Shown: positions 27,305 through 36,573, numbered from the stretch's first letter. The stretch is 64,000 bases of DNA from Bacillota bacterium (GCA_023420115.1 JAEZWR010000063.1:54757-118756), one strand, 5' to 3'. Notes: generated by a model not told the origin, from the letters alone. Program-made: numbers and translations.

Positions 27305-27723
27305 GCCTGCACCTCCTCTTCTCTTTTTACGATTTTGGTTTTGCAAGGTAGTTTATATTGAGCTAATCTCAATGCATCTCTTGCTATCTGCTCGTTAATT
27401 GCACGGACTTCAAATAAAACTCTACCTGGTTTGATAACTGCTACCCAGAACTCAGGTGAACCTTTACCACTACCCATTCTGGTTTCAGCTGGTTTCTTAG
27501 TTACTGGCTTATCTGGGAAAACCTTGATCCAAACTTTACCACCACGGCGCATTCTACGGTTGATTGCAATACGGGCAGCTTCGATCTGGTTACTTCTCAG
27601 CCAGCATGGTTCTGTGGCCTGAAGACCAAAATCACCATATACTACTTTATTACCGCGACTGGCCTTACCGGTCATGCGACCGCGATGAACTCTTCTATAT
27701 TTAACTCTTTTAGGGAGTAACAT
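27301..27723 (-). CDS. rplP: Ribosomal protein L16
   Basis: 140 residues: MLLPKRVKYRRVHRGRMTGK and the GGKVWIKVFPDKPVTKKPAETRMGSGKG loop that reaches the peptidyl-transferase region. Starts with a one-base overlap of the rpsC stop (TAATG). Confidence 0.98.
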   Translation of the reverse strand: MLLPKRVKYRRVHRGRMTGKASRGNKVVYGDFGLQATEPCWLRSNQIEAARIAINRRMRRGGKVWIKVFPDKPVTKKPAETRMGSGKGSPEFWVAVIKPGRVLFEVRAINEQIARDALRLAQYKLPCKTKIVKREEEVQA

Positions 27724-28388
27724 TAAGCTTCTCCTCCTTTGCGAGTACTTTTTTTGCTGGCAAAGACATCACCTTTGTAAATCCAGACCTTAACACCGAT
27801 CTGACCATAAGTTGTCTTAGCTTCGGCAAAACCATAATCAATATCAGAACGTAATGTCTGTAGGGGGATTGTGCCTTCGTGATAATGTTCACTTCTGGCA
27901 ATATCAGCACCACCGAGACGACCAGATACTTGAGTCTTAATTCCTTTAGCACCAGCCTTTAGTGCACGACTCATACCTTGTTTCATAGCTCTTCTAAATG
28001 AGATACGTCTCTCAAGCTGATTTGCAATACTTTCTGCAACTAATTGTGCATCAGTATCAGGTGACTTAACTTCATTTACATTGACGAAGAAGTCCTTTTT
28101 GAAAACTTTCTTTAGGTCTTTCTTCATCTGTTCTATTCCAGCACCCTGACGTCCAATGACCATACCAGGTTTAGCTGTATAGATTGTTAATGTTGTTTTG
28201 TCATCTCCCTTGCGCTCGATATCAATACGGCTGCATCCAGTAGCAAAACAATATTTTTTAACGAACTTGCGGATTTTATTATCTTCAATTAAATACTTAC
28301 TGAAGGTTTTCTTATCAGCGTACCACTTGGTGCTCCAATCTTTGATAACGCCAACACGAATACCATGTGGATTAATTTTCTGACCCAT
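27723..28388 (-). CDS. rpsC: Ribosomal protein S3
   Basis: 221 residues. N-terminal KH domain (GMVIGRQGAGIEQMKKDLKK has the GxxG loop) and a C-terminal domain with GRLGGADIARSEHYHEGTIPLQTLRSDIDYG. It lines the mRNA entry channel. Standard spacing to rplV. Confidence 0.98.
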   Translation of the reverse strand: MGQKINPHGIRVGVIKDWSTKWYADKKTFSKYLIEDNKIRKFVKKYCFATGCSRIDIERKGDDKTTLTIYTAKPGMVIGRQGAGIEQMKKDLKKVFKKDFFVNVNEVKSPDTDAQLVAESIANQLERRISFRRAMKQGMSRALKAGAKGIKTQVSGRLGGADIARSEHYHEGTIPLQTLRSDIDYGFAEAKTTYGQIGVKVWIYKGDVFASKKSTRKGGEA

Positions 28389-28398
28389 ACTTGCCCCC

Positions 28399-28893
28399 TT
28401 ATGCTTCCGTCTTAACGTTATCTTTTTCTTTTAAGACAACGGAAATGTGGCTACTGCGTTTAAGAATCTTGCCTGCGCTACCACGTGCTCTTGGCTGGAA
28501 GCGTTTCAGTGTAGGACCACTGTTTGCATAGGCTTCAGCAACATATAAGTTATCGCGATTCAGTTCGTTATTGTTGACTGCGTTCGCTGCAGCTGACTGC
28601 AATAATTTTTCAAGTATCGGTGCGGCTGCCTTGTTTGTGTATCTCAAAATTGCTTCGGCTTCTTTTAATGATTTACCACGGAGAAGCTTGAGAACAATAT
28701 TTACTTTACTTGGTGAAATACGTACGTACTTAGCACTTGCCTTGCCGACTTCTTTACCAATGCCCAACTCTTTTCTCTCTTTTTTGCTGAGGAGAGGGGC
28801 CTTTTTGCTTTTTCTACTCTGCTTGTAGTAGGCATCGCGAAGCTCATCGCGATGTGCCTGCAGGTATTCTTTACTCATGACTTTTTTACCCAT
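28399..28893 (-). CDS. rplV: Ribosomal protein L22 with N-terminal extension
   Basis: 164 residues from the ATG after AGGAGG. The L22 core begins near residue 51 (ASAKYVRISPSKVNIVLKLLRG) and includes the tunnel hairpin around RFQPRARGSAGKILKRSSHI. About 50 lysine-rich residues precede it, roughly one third of the protein; most L22 proteins have about 110-115. The in-frame ATG at 28878 is not preceded by a better site, so the extension seems real. Confidence 0.94.
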   Translation of the reverse strand: MGKKVMSKEYLQAHRDELRDAYYKQSRKSKKAPLLSKKERKELGIGKEVGKASAKYVRISPSKVNIVLKLLRGKSLKEAEAILRYTNKAAAPILEKLLQSAAANAVNNNELNRDNLYVAEAYANSGPTLKRFQPRARGSAGKILKRSSHISVVLKEKDNVKTEA

Positions 28894-28910
28894 GTCTATA
28901 CCTCCTGGCC

Positions 28911-29189
28911 TCAACGAGATGACTTCTCGTTTTTACCCGCATGACCGCGGTATGTACGCGTCGGAGCAAATTCTCCCAACTTGTGTCCGACCATTTCTTC
29001 CGTAATGTATACTGGCACGTGCTTGCGTCCGTCATGAACAGCAATTGTGTGTCCAACCATTTCGGGGAAAATCGTAGAAGATCTGGACCAAGTCTTCACG
29101 ACGCTTTTTTCGTTCTTTTCGTTCAGTGCTTCGATCTTCTTCATGAGATGATCTGCAACAAAATAACCTTTTTTCGTTGAACGGCTCAT
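28911..29189 (-). CDS. rpsS: Ribosomal protein S19
   Basis: 92 residues: MSRSTKKGYFVADHLMKKIEAL, STIFPEMVGHTIAVHDGRKHVPVYITEEMVGHKLGEF. It contacts the A-site finger in the small-subunit head. Eleven bases after rplB. Confidence 0.98.
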   Translation of the reverse strand: MSRSTKKGYFVADHLMKKIEALNEKNEKSVVKTWSRSSTIFPEMVGHTIAVHDGRKHVPVYITEEMVGHKLGEFAPTRTYRGHAGKNEKSSR

Positions 29190-29200
29190 CAGACAGCTCC

Positions 29201-30028
29201 TTACTTCCTTCTCTTAACAATGAATTTATTTGATTTCTTATTGCGTTTACGTGTTTTGTAACCGAGTGTTGGTTTACCCCAAGGAGTAACTGGGCTCGGT
29301 CTACCGATTGGTGACTTACCTTCACCACCACCATGAGGGTGATCGTTCGGGTTCATGACAACACCTCTAACGTGTGGTCTTCTACCTTTGTATCTTGTCT
29401 TACCGGCTTTACCAACGTGAACATTTTCGTGCTCTTGGTTACCAACAGTACCAATTGTGGCAGTACATGAAATTGGAACCATTCTCACTTCACCTGAAGG
29501 AAGTCTAAGCTGAGCATACTTGCCTTCTTTGGCTAGTAACTGAGCCTCGGCACCTGCTGTTCTCACCATCTGTGAACCACGACCTGGGATCAATTCGATA
29601 TTGTGAACAACTGTACCTACTGGGATATTCTCAAGTGGAAGTGAATTTCCAACTTTAATATCAGCTTCAGGACCTGCAACTACGATATCGCCAACTTTTA
29701 ATCCGGCTGGCTGTAGTATATAAGACTTTGTTCCATCTACATAATGTAGAAGTGCTAAGTAAGCGGTTCTATTTGGATCGTACTCGATTGCTGCTACCTT
29801 AGCATTTACACCAATCTTGTTGCGCTTCCATTCGATGAGACGGATTTTTCTCTTATTTCCACCTCCACGGAAACGTGAAGTAATGCGCCCATAATTATTG
29901 CGTCCACCTGAACTCTTCTTAGTAACAACTAAGCTCTTCTCGGGCTCTTTCTTTGTAATGACCGAATAGTCAGCTACTGACATATTACGACGGCCAGCAG
30001 AAGTCGGTCTGTAATTTTTTACTGGCAT
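29201..30028 (-). CDS. rplB: Ribosomal protein L2
   Basis: 275 residues. Contains the RNA-binding core GSQMVRTAGAEAQLLAKEGKYAQLRLPSGE and the essential histidine region VVMNPNDHPHGGGEGKSPIGRP near the peptidyl-transferase centre. Canonical length. Confidence 0.98.
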   Translation of the reverse strand: MPVKNYRPTSAGRRNMSVADYSVITKKEPEKSLVVTKKSSGGRNNYGRITSRFRGGGNKRKIRLIEWKRNKIGVNAKVAAIEYDPNRTAYLALLHYVDGTKSYILQPAGLKVGDIVVAGPEADIKVGNSLPLENIPVGTVVHNIELIPGRGSQMVRTAGAEAQLLAKEGKYAQLRLPSGEVRMVPISCTATIGTVGNQEHENVHVGKAGKTRYKGRRPHVRGVVMNPNDHPHGGGEGKSPIGRPSPVTPWGKPTLGYKTRKRNKKSNKFIVKRRK

Positions 30029-30053
30029 TTCTTTTCTCCTATCTCATCCACAA

Positions 30054-30407
30054 TTAGAGATTCAAGCCGAAGGCTTCAATTTCTGTTTTATATTTGCGAT
30101 TGACCAATTTTTTCTCTCCACCCTTGCCGAGATATGCTTCGGGTGTTGGATCAAGATCGATTGTTACAACTGCCTTTTTCCATGAAGAGCGACGACCAAT
30201 ATGCTGACCAACTCTCTTCTTCTTTCCATCAATGTTCTGGGTATTAACCTTTAAAACCTTGACTTGAAATAACTGTTCGCAAGCCTTGCGGATTTCTGGC
30301 TTAGTAGCATCCACTGCGACCTGGAATGTGTAACGGCCGTTCATCGCGGCATCTGTACTGGCCTCAGTAATTACCGGACGGAGGATGACTTCTTCTGCAC
30401 TTCTCAT
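30054..30407 (-). CDS. rplW: Ribosomal protein L23
   Basis: 117 residues; ILRPVITEASTDAA and the YTFQVAVDATKPEIRKACEQLF segment identify L23, the docking site for SRP and trigger factor at the tunnel exit. It overlaps rplD by ATGA. It is about 20 residues longer than the shortest homologues, at the C-terminus. Confidence 0.96.
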   Translation of the reverse strand: MRSAEEVILRPVITEASTDAAMNGRYTFQVAVDATKPEIRKACEQLFQVKVLKVNTQNIDGKKKRVGQHIGRRSSWKKAVVTIDLDPTPEAYLGKGGEKKLVNRKYKTEIEAFGLNL

Positions 30408-31027
30408 TTACTGTATACCTCCTGGATTTTTTCAACTGCCTGGCGTGTCATCAGTAAAGTATCGTACTTTAAGATATCAAACACATTTACCTCACCAACA
30501 CTTGCGGTCTTTACATCAACAATATTTCTAGCAGATAGCATAAGATTTTTATTGTATTCAGAGTCAACTACAAAAGCTCTCTCTACCTTTAGATTCTTAA
30601 GAATTTCTACCATATTCTTGGTCTTGATTTCCTCAAGATTTAAATCATCAATAACTAGTAGATTCTTATCTGCTAATTTGGAACTGAATGCTGATTTCAG
30701 TGCCAATCTCTTAACTTTTTTGTTTACGCTGAAGCTATAATCACGTGGTACTGGTCCAAAGATAACTCCACCGCCTACCCACTGAGCAGAACGGATTGAA
30801 CCTTGTCTAGCACGACCAGTTCCCTTTTGGCGCCACGGTTTGCGACCACCACCACGAACCTCGCTACGACCTTTAGTCTTGGATGTACCTTGTCTGCGAT
30901 TTGCAAGTAACTGGCGTACAACCAGATGCATTGCATTGACATCCGGATCAATGCCGAAAATGGCATCGTTCAATTCGAGCGATCCTGTGACTTCACCTTT
31001 TTTATTCAATACGTCAACTTTTGCCAT
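30404..31027 (-). CDS. rplD: Ribosomal protein L4
   Basis: 207 residues. The extended tunnel loop GGGRKPWRQKGTGRARQGSIRSAQWVGGGVIFGP is intact. In E. coli and probably more widely L4 represses its own S10 operon by binding the leader; the leader upstream of rpsJ here contains a hairpin that could serve that purpose. Confidence 0.97.
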   Translation of the reverse strand: MAKVDVLNKKGEVTGSLELNDAIFGIDPDVNAMHLVVRQLLANRRQGTSKTKGRSEVRGGGRKPWRQKGTGRARQGSIRSAQWVGGGVIFGPVPRDYSFSVNKKVKRLALKSAFSSKLADKNLLVIDDLNLEEIKTKNMVEILKNLKVERAFVVDSEYNKNLMLSARNIVDVKTASVGEVNVFDILKYDTLLMTRQAVEKIQEVYSK

Positions 31028-31040
31028 TTCGAACTACCTC

Positions 31041-31685
31041 CTACGCGTTACCGTTATTCTTGACTGTGGTCTTAAGTTCAATAAGTGCACCACGATTGCC
31101 AGGAACGGCACCCTTCACTGCGAGAATATTACGCTCGGCATCAACAAAAGCCACTTCAAGATTTTGGACTGTTACTCTAACATTACCCATCTGTCCAGGC
31201 ATTTTCTTGCCCTTCATAACACGACTTGGTGTAGCTGATGCACCGTTAGAACCGACTCTTCTGTGATACTTAGAACCGTGTGCCTCACGTCCGCCCTTTT
31301 GGCCATGTCTCTTAATATTACCTTGGAAACCTTTACCCTTACTTGTTCCTGTAATATCAACATGATCTCCTACTTGGAACATATCTCCGACGGTGACAAC
31401 TGAACCTAATTCATACTTATCAATATCGTCGAGTCTGCATTCACGCAGATATCTCATTGGCTTGACGCCTGCCTTTTTGAATTGTCCGGCGTCAGGCTTA
31501 TTTACAAGATTCTCTCTCTTTTCTTCAAAACCGAACTTGATTGCCTGATAACCGTCATTCTCAACTGTTTTCTTCTGGACTACTGTAATAGGTCCACATT
31601 CAATGACTGTTACGGGAATTACATCACCGTTCTCTGCAAAAAGCTGTGTCATTCCAGCCTTTTTGCCCATCATGTACTGTTTCAT
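31041..31685 (-). CDS. rplC: Ribosomal protein L3
   Basis: 214 residues: MKQYMMGKKAGMTQLFAENGD, DITGTSKGKGFQGNIKRHG and GSIGA-type loop (here GSNGASATPSRVMKGKKMPG). One of the first proteins to bind 23S rRNA. Standard order after rpsJ. Confidence 0.98.
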   Translation of the reverse strand: MKQYMMGKKAGMTQLFAENGDVIPVTVIECGPITVVQKKTVENDGYQAIKFGFEEKRENLVNKPDAGQFKKAGVKPMRYLRECRLDDIDKYELGSVVTVGDMFQVGDHVDITGTSKGKGFQGNIKRHGQKGGREAHGSKYHRRVGSNGASATPSRVMKGKKMPGQMGNVRVTVQNLEVAFVDAERNILAVKGAVPGNRGALIELKTTVKNNGNA

Positions 31686-31733
31686 GACTTTACCTCCGTT
31701 ATTGGTTTGCTAAGCAAACTTAACTTAATCTCA

Positions 31734-32045
31734 TCAAAGTTTAATTTCGATGTTTACACCAGCTGGCATATCCAAGTGGGTAAGGGCATCCACTGTTTTC
31801 TGGTTTGGTGCAAAAATGTCAATTAAACGTTTGTGTGTGCGAAGCTCAAATTGTTCGCGTGAATCCTTGTGTTTATGTGGGGAACGAAGAATTGTTGTAA
31901 TCTCCTTTTCAGTTGGGAGAGGAATTGGTCCTGATACCGAAGCACCAGTACGTTCTGCAGTTTCCACAATACGGGCAGCTGAGAGATCTAAAATCTCATG
32001 ATCATAGCCCTTTAAACGGATTCTAATCTTCTGACTTCTGGCCAT
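31734..32045 (-). CDS. rpsJ: Ribosomal protein S10 (NusE)
   Basis: 103 residues; RIRLKGYDHEILDLSAARIVETAERTGA and the C-terminal DALTHLDMPAGVNIEIKL are canonical. As NusE it also binds NusB/NusG and couples transcription to translation. First gene of the S10 operon here, behind its own promoter and about 240-base leader; fusA/tuf are not upstream. Confidence 0.98.
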   Translation of the reverse strand: MARSQKIRIRLKGYDHEILDLSAARIVETAERTGASVSGPIPLPTEKEITTILRSPHKHKDSREQFELRTHKRLIDIFAPNQKTVDALTHLDMPAGVNIEIKL

Positions 32046-32059
32046 TTTTTATCCTCCTA

Positions 32060-32283
32060 TGGCTTCTGCTCAAGTCTCTGTCTTTCCGGGTGTTTCGCAC
32101 TTTTTCAAGTAAAAACCCGGCGCACTTTATTCCGGGTCAATTGTGTACTAGACACCCTGCGGTCAGGCAAAAACCTGTCGTTGAATTTATTTCAACATGC
32201 TCAGTCTAAGTTACCTGAATTTGCCGCAGTCGCTAATTCAGCAATCTCAAACTTCATCACATAGCATCATATTTCTGACGCTT
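32060..32283 (-). promoter_or_regulatory. Structured leader of the S10 operon with an attenuator-like hairpin
   Basis: The transcript leader contains a GTTGAA/TTCAAC stem, a CAGG/CCTG stem, and ACCCGG (with CCGGGT at 32115-32137) followed by TTTTT, a good intrinsic terminator. GGGTGT and ACACCC on either side (about 32152-32157 and 32088-32093) can enclose it. The layout resembles a ribosomal-protein attenuator, possibly read by L4. No known Rfam family was identified by eye. Confidence 0.6.
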
Positions 32284-32289
32284 CGTAAA

Positions 32290-32318
32290 ATTTTAAACGT
32301 TATATATATGTATTGCAA
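32290..32318 (-). promoter_or_regulatory. S10 operon promoter
   Basis: TTGCAA, a 17-bp spacer and TAAAAT. It begins the leader described at 32060-32283 and lies at the start of the largest ribosomal operon in the window. Confidence 0.6.
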
Positions 32319-32554
32319 GCAAATATTGAACTTAATTAAGCTTTTTTAAAATTTCGTCACTTTGCACAAGATACATTCACTCGCCTGTAAAATTTTCAAA
32401 CAAATCAATATCATAAACTTAAGCTCAAATTATCATATATCTACTAGCACTCTACCAGCTAATTATGCACCCCTGCATTGCAAAGTCTCTCAATTTATAT
32501 CGCTCAACTAAACTCCAGTCACCTATAAAATCTTCCCACTATATATAATCGATT

Positions 32555-32650
32555 CCCATTATTTGTATTATTCTCTTCATCTGCATAATTTGCTTCATTT
32601 GCACTATTTCTCCATTAGCACTGTCTCTTTATTTGCACTTCACTCTTCAC
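32555..32650. repeat. Degenerate tandem repeats, about 18-bp unit
   Basis: Five or so imperfect copies of a unit like TTCATTTGCACTATTTCT follow one another after the hslO stop. Each copy holds a TTGCA/TAGCA/TGCAT core. The rest of the non-coding stretch 32320-32660 is AT-rich without any ORF or hairpin I can support. Confidence 0.5.
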
Positions 32651-32660
32651 TAGTCAAAAT

Positions 32661-33617
32661 TCACTTTATCAATCCTAGCACTTCTTCATTACTATATTTA
32701 TACTTGCTTCCGCAATAATCGCACCTTATCTCAATCCCTTTGGGATCTTCTGCCAAATGCTCTAAATCAGCCCTCCCTAATGTCATTAATTTTTCAGCAA
32801 AATAATCTTTTGAGCAGTTACAGTAAAACTTCGGAACATCTACACTTAAATATTTAATTTCAGGATCTCCCATCAATAGATCTATTATCTGAGCTGGCAT
32901 AAAATCCGCACTGAGGTCTGACAACTTAGGAAAAGACGCTACCCTTGCCTCAAGCTTAGCTATTACACTTTCCTCTGCAAAAGGAAGAAGCTCTGCAAAA
33001 AGTCCAGTCACTTTCGATATTTTTCCTTGTTTATAATTTAAGCCAAACATCATCACGCCATGTCTCTGCTCTGACAGGGCTAAATAATAAACAAAAGATT
33101 GAGCGACATCACCATTCAAAGTATCAACTAAGCCTGTATATGGCTTACCATCTTTGAGATTTTTTATAACCTGTATTCTTCCTTTACCAATAATCTTAGC
33201 CAGGTCAGCACTGCCATCACTTAATATATTCTCAAGCTCTTGCCTCTGTTTCTCATCTAAGGAATCTCCAAGCAGATCAGACATGAATTTTTTATCATCT
33301 AAAGTTGCCTTTAGCCTTAATTTAGCATCACAAAAAGCACTAATTCTCTTACCTGCACTATCCCCCATAATAGTAACCGACAACCTAGCGTCATCATTTT
33401 TAAGATCAGCACCCAAAAATGCCGCCCCCATCATCGTCTCTGCCACTAAACTAGCTGTTAACAAATTTAGCCCCAAAGCCTCCTGTTGCATCTTAACAGC
33501 CTCGGTCAAATCAATAGCCATTGCCCTAACCTTAGAATCAAAAGCTGCCGCTCTCACCAAGTGGTCGCCCTGTGGATATATATTTTTTTCATCTCTTATA
33601 TCATTAAAAACTACCAT
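32661..33617 (-). CDS. hslO: Hsp33 redox-regulated chaperone
   Basis: 318 residues. The C-terminal redox switch is complete: CNC, about 30 residues, then CDYC, which together bind zinc when reduced. Oxidative stress releases zinc and exposes a holdase surface. The N-terminal half (DHLVRAAAFDSKVRAMAIDLTEAV) is the folded core. The start lies directly after the stop of the methyltransferase gene (TAAATG), so the two are co-transcribed. Confidence 0.95.
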   Translation of the reverse strand: MVVFNDIRDEKNIYPQGDHLVRAAAFDSKVRAMAIDLTEAVKMQQEALGLNLLTASLVAETMMGAAFLGADLKNDDARLSVTIMGDSAGKRISAFCDAKLRLKATLDDKKFMSDLLGDSLDEKQRQELENILSDGSADLAKIIGKGRIQVIKNLKDGKPYTGLVDTLNGDVAQSFVYYLALSEQRHGVMMFGLNYKQGKISKVTGLFAELLPFAEESVIAKLEARVASFPKLSDLSADFMPAQIIDLLMGDPEIKYLSVDVPKFYCNCSKDYFAEKLMTLGRADLEHLAEDPKGIEIRCDYCGSKYKYSNEEVLGLIK

Positions 33618-34667
33618 TTATCTATCTCCTAAAGAACTCTGCGAAGCTTTTTTACTAAAAATCAACAAAAAACGCTCTGGAAGATTATCTACAAAATATT
33701 GTCTAATAGTTTCCGCATCACAATCACACTCAAACGAATTAAAATCATTTATGCTTTCATTTAACTCGTCAGCTTCTAAAATATAATCTTCGGCAAGCTC
33801 AAACGCCTGAGAATCTACTGTATAATCCAAAAATTCAAGTTCAAAACCCGTTTTCATCGCCACCATTTCAAGCTCAGAAGGTTCATGAAAATATTCCTTC
33901 ATTTTACAAACACTCTTAAAAAAAAGCGGTCTCGCACCTTTATCAAGCTCTCCTAAGTCCTCTTCTGACATCTCTACATCCATCTTCCTAAAAGCCGTAA
34001 TTGTTATATGATTAACTAATGGCTCTTCAGATAGTTCATTTTCCCAAATAAGATATTGATCTCCAAAATTTTTAACATAAGGATGAGTAAAAACATTATA
34101 AAAGTATTCTTCACTGAGAATATCAAGAACAAAAGTGGTTCCCTTTTTGGACAACTTTTCTATATTAGAAAACAACTTAGCTAATCTGGACGGCTGAATA
34201 TGATTCAAAGTATCAAGGCTAGCAATAATAATATCGAACTCATCAAAACCTAAGTTTTTAACTTTTTCTACAAAATCATCATCACAAAAATCTGCACACA
34301 AATACTCGAGCTCTATTCTTTTATTTCCATCTAATAAATACGTATCACGAGTAGACTCTGCCAATTCAATCATCTTTTTTGAAAAGTCAACACCAAGGGT
34401 GTGGCAAGATAACTTGGCTAACTCCATAGCAATAGATCCAGAAGAACAACCCAGTTCAAGTACTTTTAGCTCCTGATATTTACAAGATAAGTCGTGTCTG
34501 AAATTATTAAATTCATTATCAATACTTCTTTCAGCATATAAGAAAACTAGCTTCAAAAGATTCTCGGTATATTCCTTGTAATTTATCTGCTCAAGTTGCC
34601 AAAGGGAATAAATATCTGCTATTTCGTTATACGTAAATTTCATTTCTTCTTTGTCATTATAATTCAT
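33618..34667 (-). CDS. Class I SAM-dependent methyltransferase
   Basis: 349 residues. Motif I is VLELGCSSGSIAMELAKL (near residue 73), followed by GVDFSKKMIELAES and the acidic LCADFCDDDF; FDIIIASLDTLNHI fits motif IV. This is a small-molecule methyltransferase fold with a C-terminal mixed domain of unknown purpose. The substrate is not recognisable. It precedes hslO without a gap; a stress link is only an inference from that pairing. Confidence 0.83.
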   Translation of the reverse strand: MNYNDKEEMKFTYNEIADIYSLWQLEQINYKEYTENLLKLVFLYAERSIDNEFNNFRHDLSCKYQELKVLELGCSSGSIAMELAKLSCHTLGVDFSKKMIELAESTRDTYLLDGNKRIELEYLCADFCDDDFVEKVKNLGFDEFDIIIASLDTLNHIQPSRLAKLFSNIEKLSKKGTTFVLDILSEEYFYNVFTHPYVKNFGDQYLIWENELSEEPLVNHITITAFRKMDVEMSEEDLGELDKGARPLFFKSVCKMKEYFHEPSELEMVAMKTGFELEFLDYTVDSQAFELAEDYILEADELNESINDFNSFECDCDAETIRQYFVDNLPERFLLIFSKKASQSSLGDR

Positions 34668-34853
34668 AAATATTCTTTACCATTCTAGTCTAGAAATCAC
34701 TTTATAAAATTCAGTCATTCTTAAAGAACAACAAAAATTGTCGAAGCCTCTATTGGCTAATATTTAATACAAACTGAATGACAATATCCAATTAAAAATA
34801 ACATATTAATTCCGTCATATTAAAATTAGCTTAAACTGACAAAATATGTCCAT

Positions 34854-34883
34854 AAAAATAATGCGTGCACAGCACGCATTATT
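34854..34883 (-). terminator. Terminator after the S41 protease gene
   Basis: AATAATGCGTGC and GCACGCATTATT form a perfect 12-bp stem around a three-base loop, followed by T residues on the minus strand. Confidence 0.88.
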
Positions 34884-34920
34884 CACCAATGTTTATATTA
34901 TATATTAAATCTGGCACCTA

Positions 34921-36573
34921 TCATAAATCAGTCAAATCAATCGACTTTGGCTCAAAAAGAAGCGTAAACTCATGGGAAACCTTATTAAAAATAACCCCAC
35001 TTAAATCTTCACTCTCATCATTTCCGCTAACATCAACTTCCGTTGTATCATCAATCTGCTTCTCTGAATTATTTAAATACTCTATAGCCTTGAGAAGCTG
35101 AGCATCATCCTTATTATAAAGGGATTTTTCATCTGTAGATTTGGACTCTTTTTCAGTATCTACGCTGCTCTCGTCACTAGAAGTAACTTCACTTTCTGAT
35201 TTATAAGTTTTTTCAGAATATGAAGCTATGCTCTCAGATGATGATGCTTCGCTGTCTTCTTTTACTTGACTCTCATTGTAACTCGAACTAGTTGTAGTAG
35301 ATTTTTCTGTTTCTTCTATATCTAATGTGGAAGGAGTACTTTCTTGTGATGACTGACTTAAAGTCGAATTAATTCTGCTATCTTCAATTTCAAAAGTGGG
35401 CTTGAGACCTTTCCCTTCTATGGCCTCACCCTTTGGAAGATAATATTCAAAAATTGTTACATTTATCGCAGAATCATCAAGCATTGTCCATGAAGAAGTT
35501 CCAGAACCCTTACCATATGTATTCTCTCCAATCAGAGGAACTCCCAGCCTATCTCTCAGACAACCAGAGAACAATTCAGCAGCACTAGCTGAATTCTTAT
35601 TCACCAAAATTGCATATTTCATATCTTCCGCAATTTTCCCCTTATTTGTTCTCCACTTTTCGATAAATTCTTGTCCATTTTGGCGTCCCTTAATCGCACT
35701 GATAGGACCTTCATCCAGTAGTAAATCTAAACATTTTTTTAGATTATCTGCATCTCCTCCTGGATTATTACGCATATCAAAAACTATTTTCTTAACTCCA
35801 GAATCAACTAATGACTTCATCTCTTTTTCAAATTGCGGATAAAGATTATTAGAAAACTCTCTTATTTGAACTATTGCCACATCCTCTGATATTTTCTCTG
35901 ACTTTACTTGCTGCGTGACAACATTATCACGTTTAATACTAAATTCATGAGTCTTGCCATCAGAAGCTCTATATACTGTAATTGAAACCGATGTTCCTAA
36001 TTCTCCACGCACTTCTGTAGCTAATTCCTGACTGCTTTGAAATTCACTGGCATCCTTATCATTGACCTTTATAATGACATCCCCAGGAAGTAAACCAGCT
36101 TCCTTTGCTGGACTGCCCTCTGTCAACTCAACAATCTCATAACTTTTGTCTTTTCTTGTTGTAATAGTACACCCAATCCCATAATACTCTCCTGCCATCT
36201 CTTCTTCGATAGCCTTATTTTCTTCAGGAGTTAAATAGTACGTATACTTACTATCCAGAGAATTTGCCACACCTTTACTCATCGCCTCAAGCAACTCGTC
36301 TGTGCTAAGGTCGCGATAATAATTATTCTTCAGCACATGGAGAATCGTCATCAATTTATCTCCAGCATCGGCATTTTTATCATCTACATAAATTTCAATA
36401 CCTGTTGTATTTTCATCTTTCATACCAAAAAGACTGCCCCAGTCCATTACTTCCTTATAAGAGCTGGGTTCAGCGAAAATAGTATGGTTTGACTGAGAAA
36501 AAAGAGGCAGAAGTGAAAAAGCTACGCCCAGAGCAATACATTTAAAATAATTGAAAGAATATCGATGCTTCAT
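34921..36573 (-). CDS. S41-family C-terminal processing protease (CtpA-like)
   Basis: 550 residues from the ATG after GGAG, which begins a signal/anchor (KCIALGVAFSLLPLF). A PDZ domain occupies about 125-210 (GSPAKEAGLLPGDVIIKVND). The catalytic Ser-Lys pair is in NKNSASAAELFSG (about 328-330) and TYGKGSG (Lys near 355). After about residue 400 comes a 130-residue tail rich in Ser, Glu and Thr, then a short ordered end. Such proteases act outside the membrane on secreted or cell-wall proteins. The tail is unusual and probably extends from the cell surface. Confidence 0.9.
   Translation of the reverse strand: MKHRYSFNYFKCIALGVAFSLLPLFSQSNHTIFAEPSSYKEVMDWGSLFGMKDENTTGIEIYVDDKNADAGDKLMTILHVLKNNYYRDLSTDELLEAMSKGVANSLDSKYTYYLTPEENKAIEEEMAGEYYGIGCTITTRKDKSYEIVELTEGSPAKEAGLLPGDVIIKVNDKDASEFQSSQELATEVRGELGTSVSITVYRASDGKTHEFSIKRDNVVTQQVKSEKISEDVAIVQIREFSNNLYPQFEKEMKSLVDSGVKKIVFDMRNNPGGDADNLKKCLDLLLDEGPISAIKGRQNGQEFIEKWRTNKGKIAEDMKYAILVNKNSASAAELFSGCLRDRLGVPLIGENTYGKGSGTSSWTMLDDSAINVTIFEYYLPKGEAIEGKGLKPTFEIEDSRINSTLSQSSQESTPSTLDIEETEKSTTTSSSYNESQVKEDSEASSSESIASYSEKTYKSESEVTSSDESSVDTEKESKSTDEKSLYNKDDAQLLKAIEYLNNSEKQIDDTTEVDVSGNDESEDLSGVIFNKVSHEFTLLFEPKSIDLTDL

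Noticed and set aside
32555..32650. CRISPR array
   Set aside because: Units are about 18 bp, imperfect and without unique spacers; no cas genes are present.
33154..33786. 210-residue open frame on the plus strand
   Set aside because: Antisense to hslO and the methyltransferase gene; Ser/Leu-rich shadow composition.
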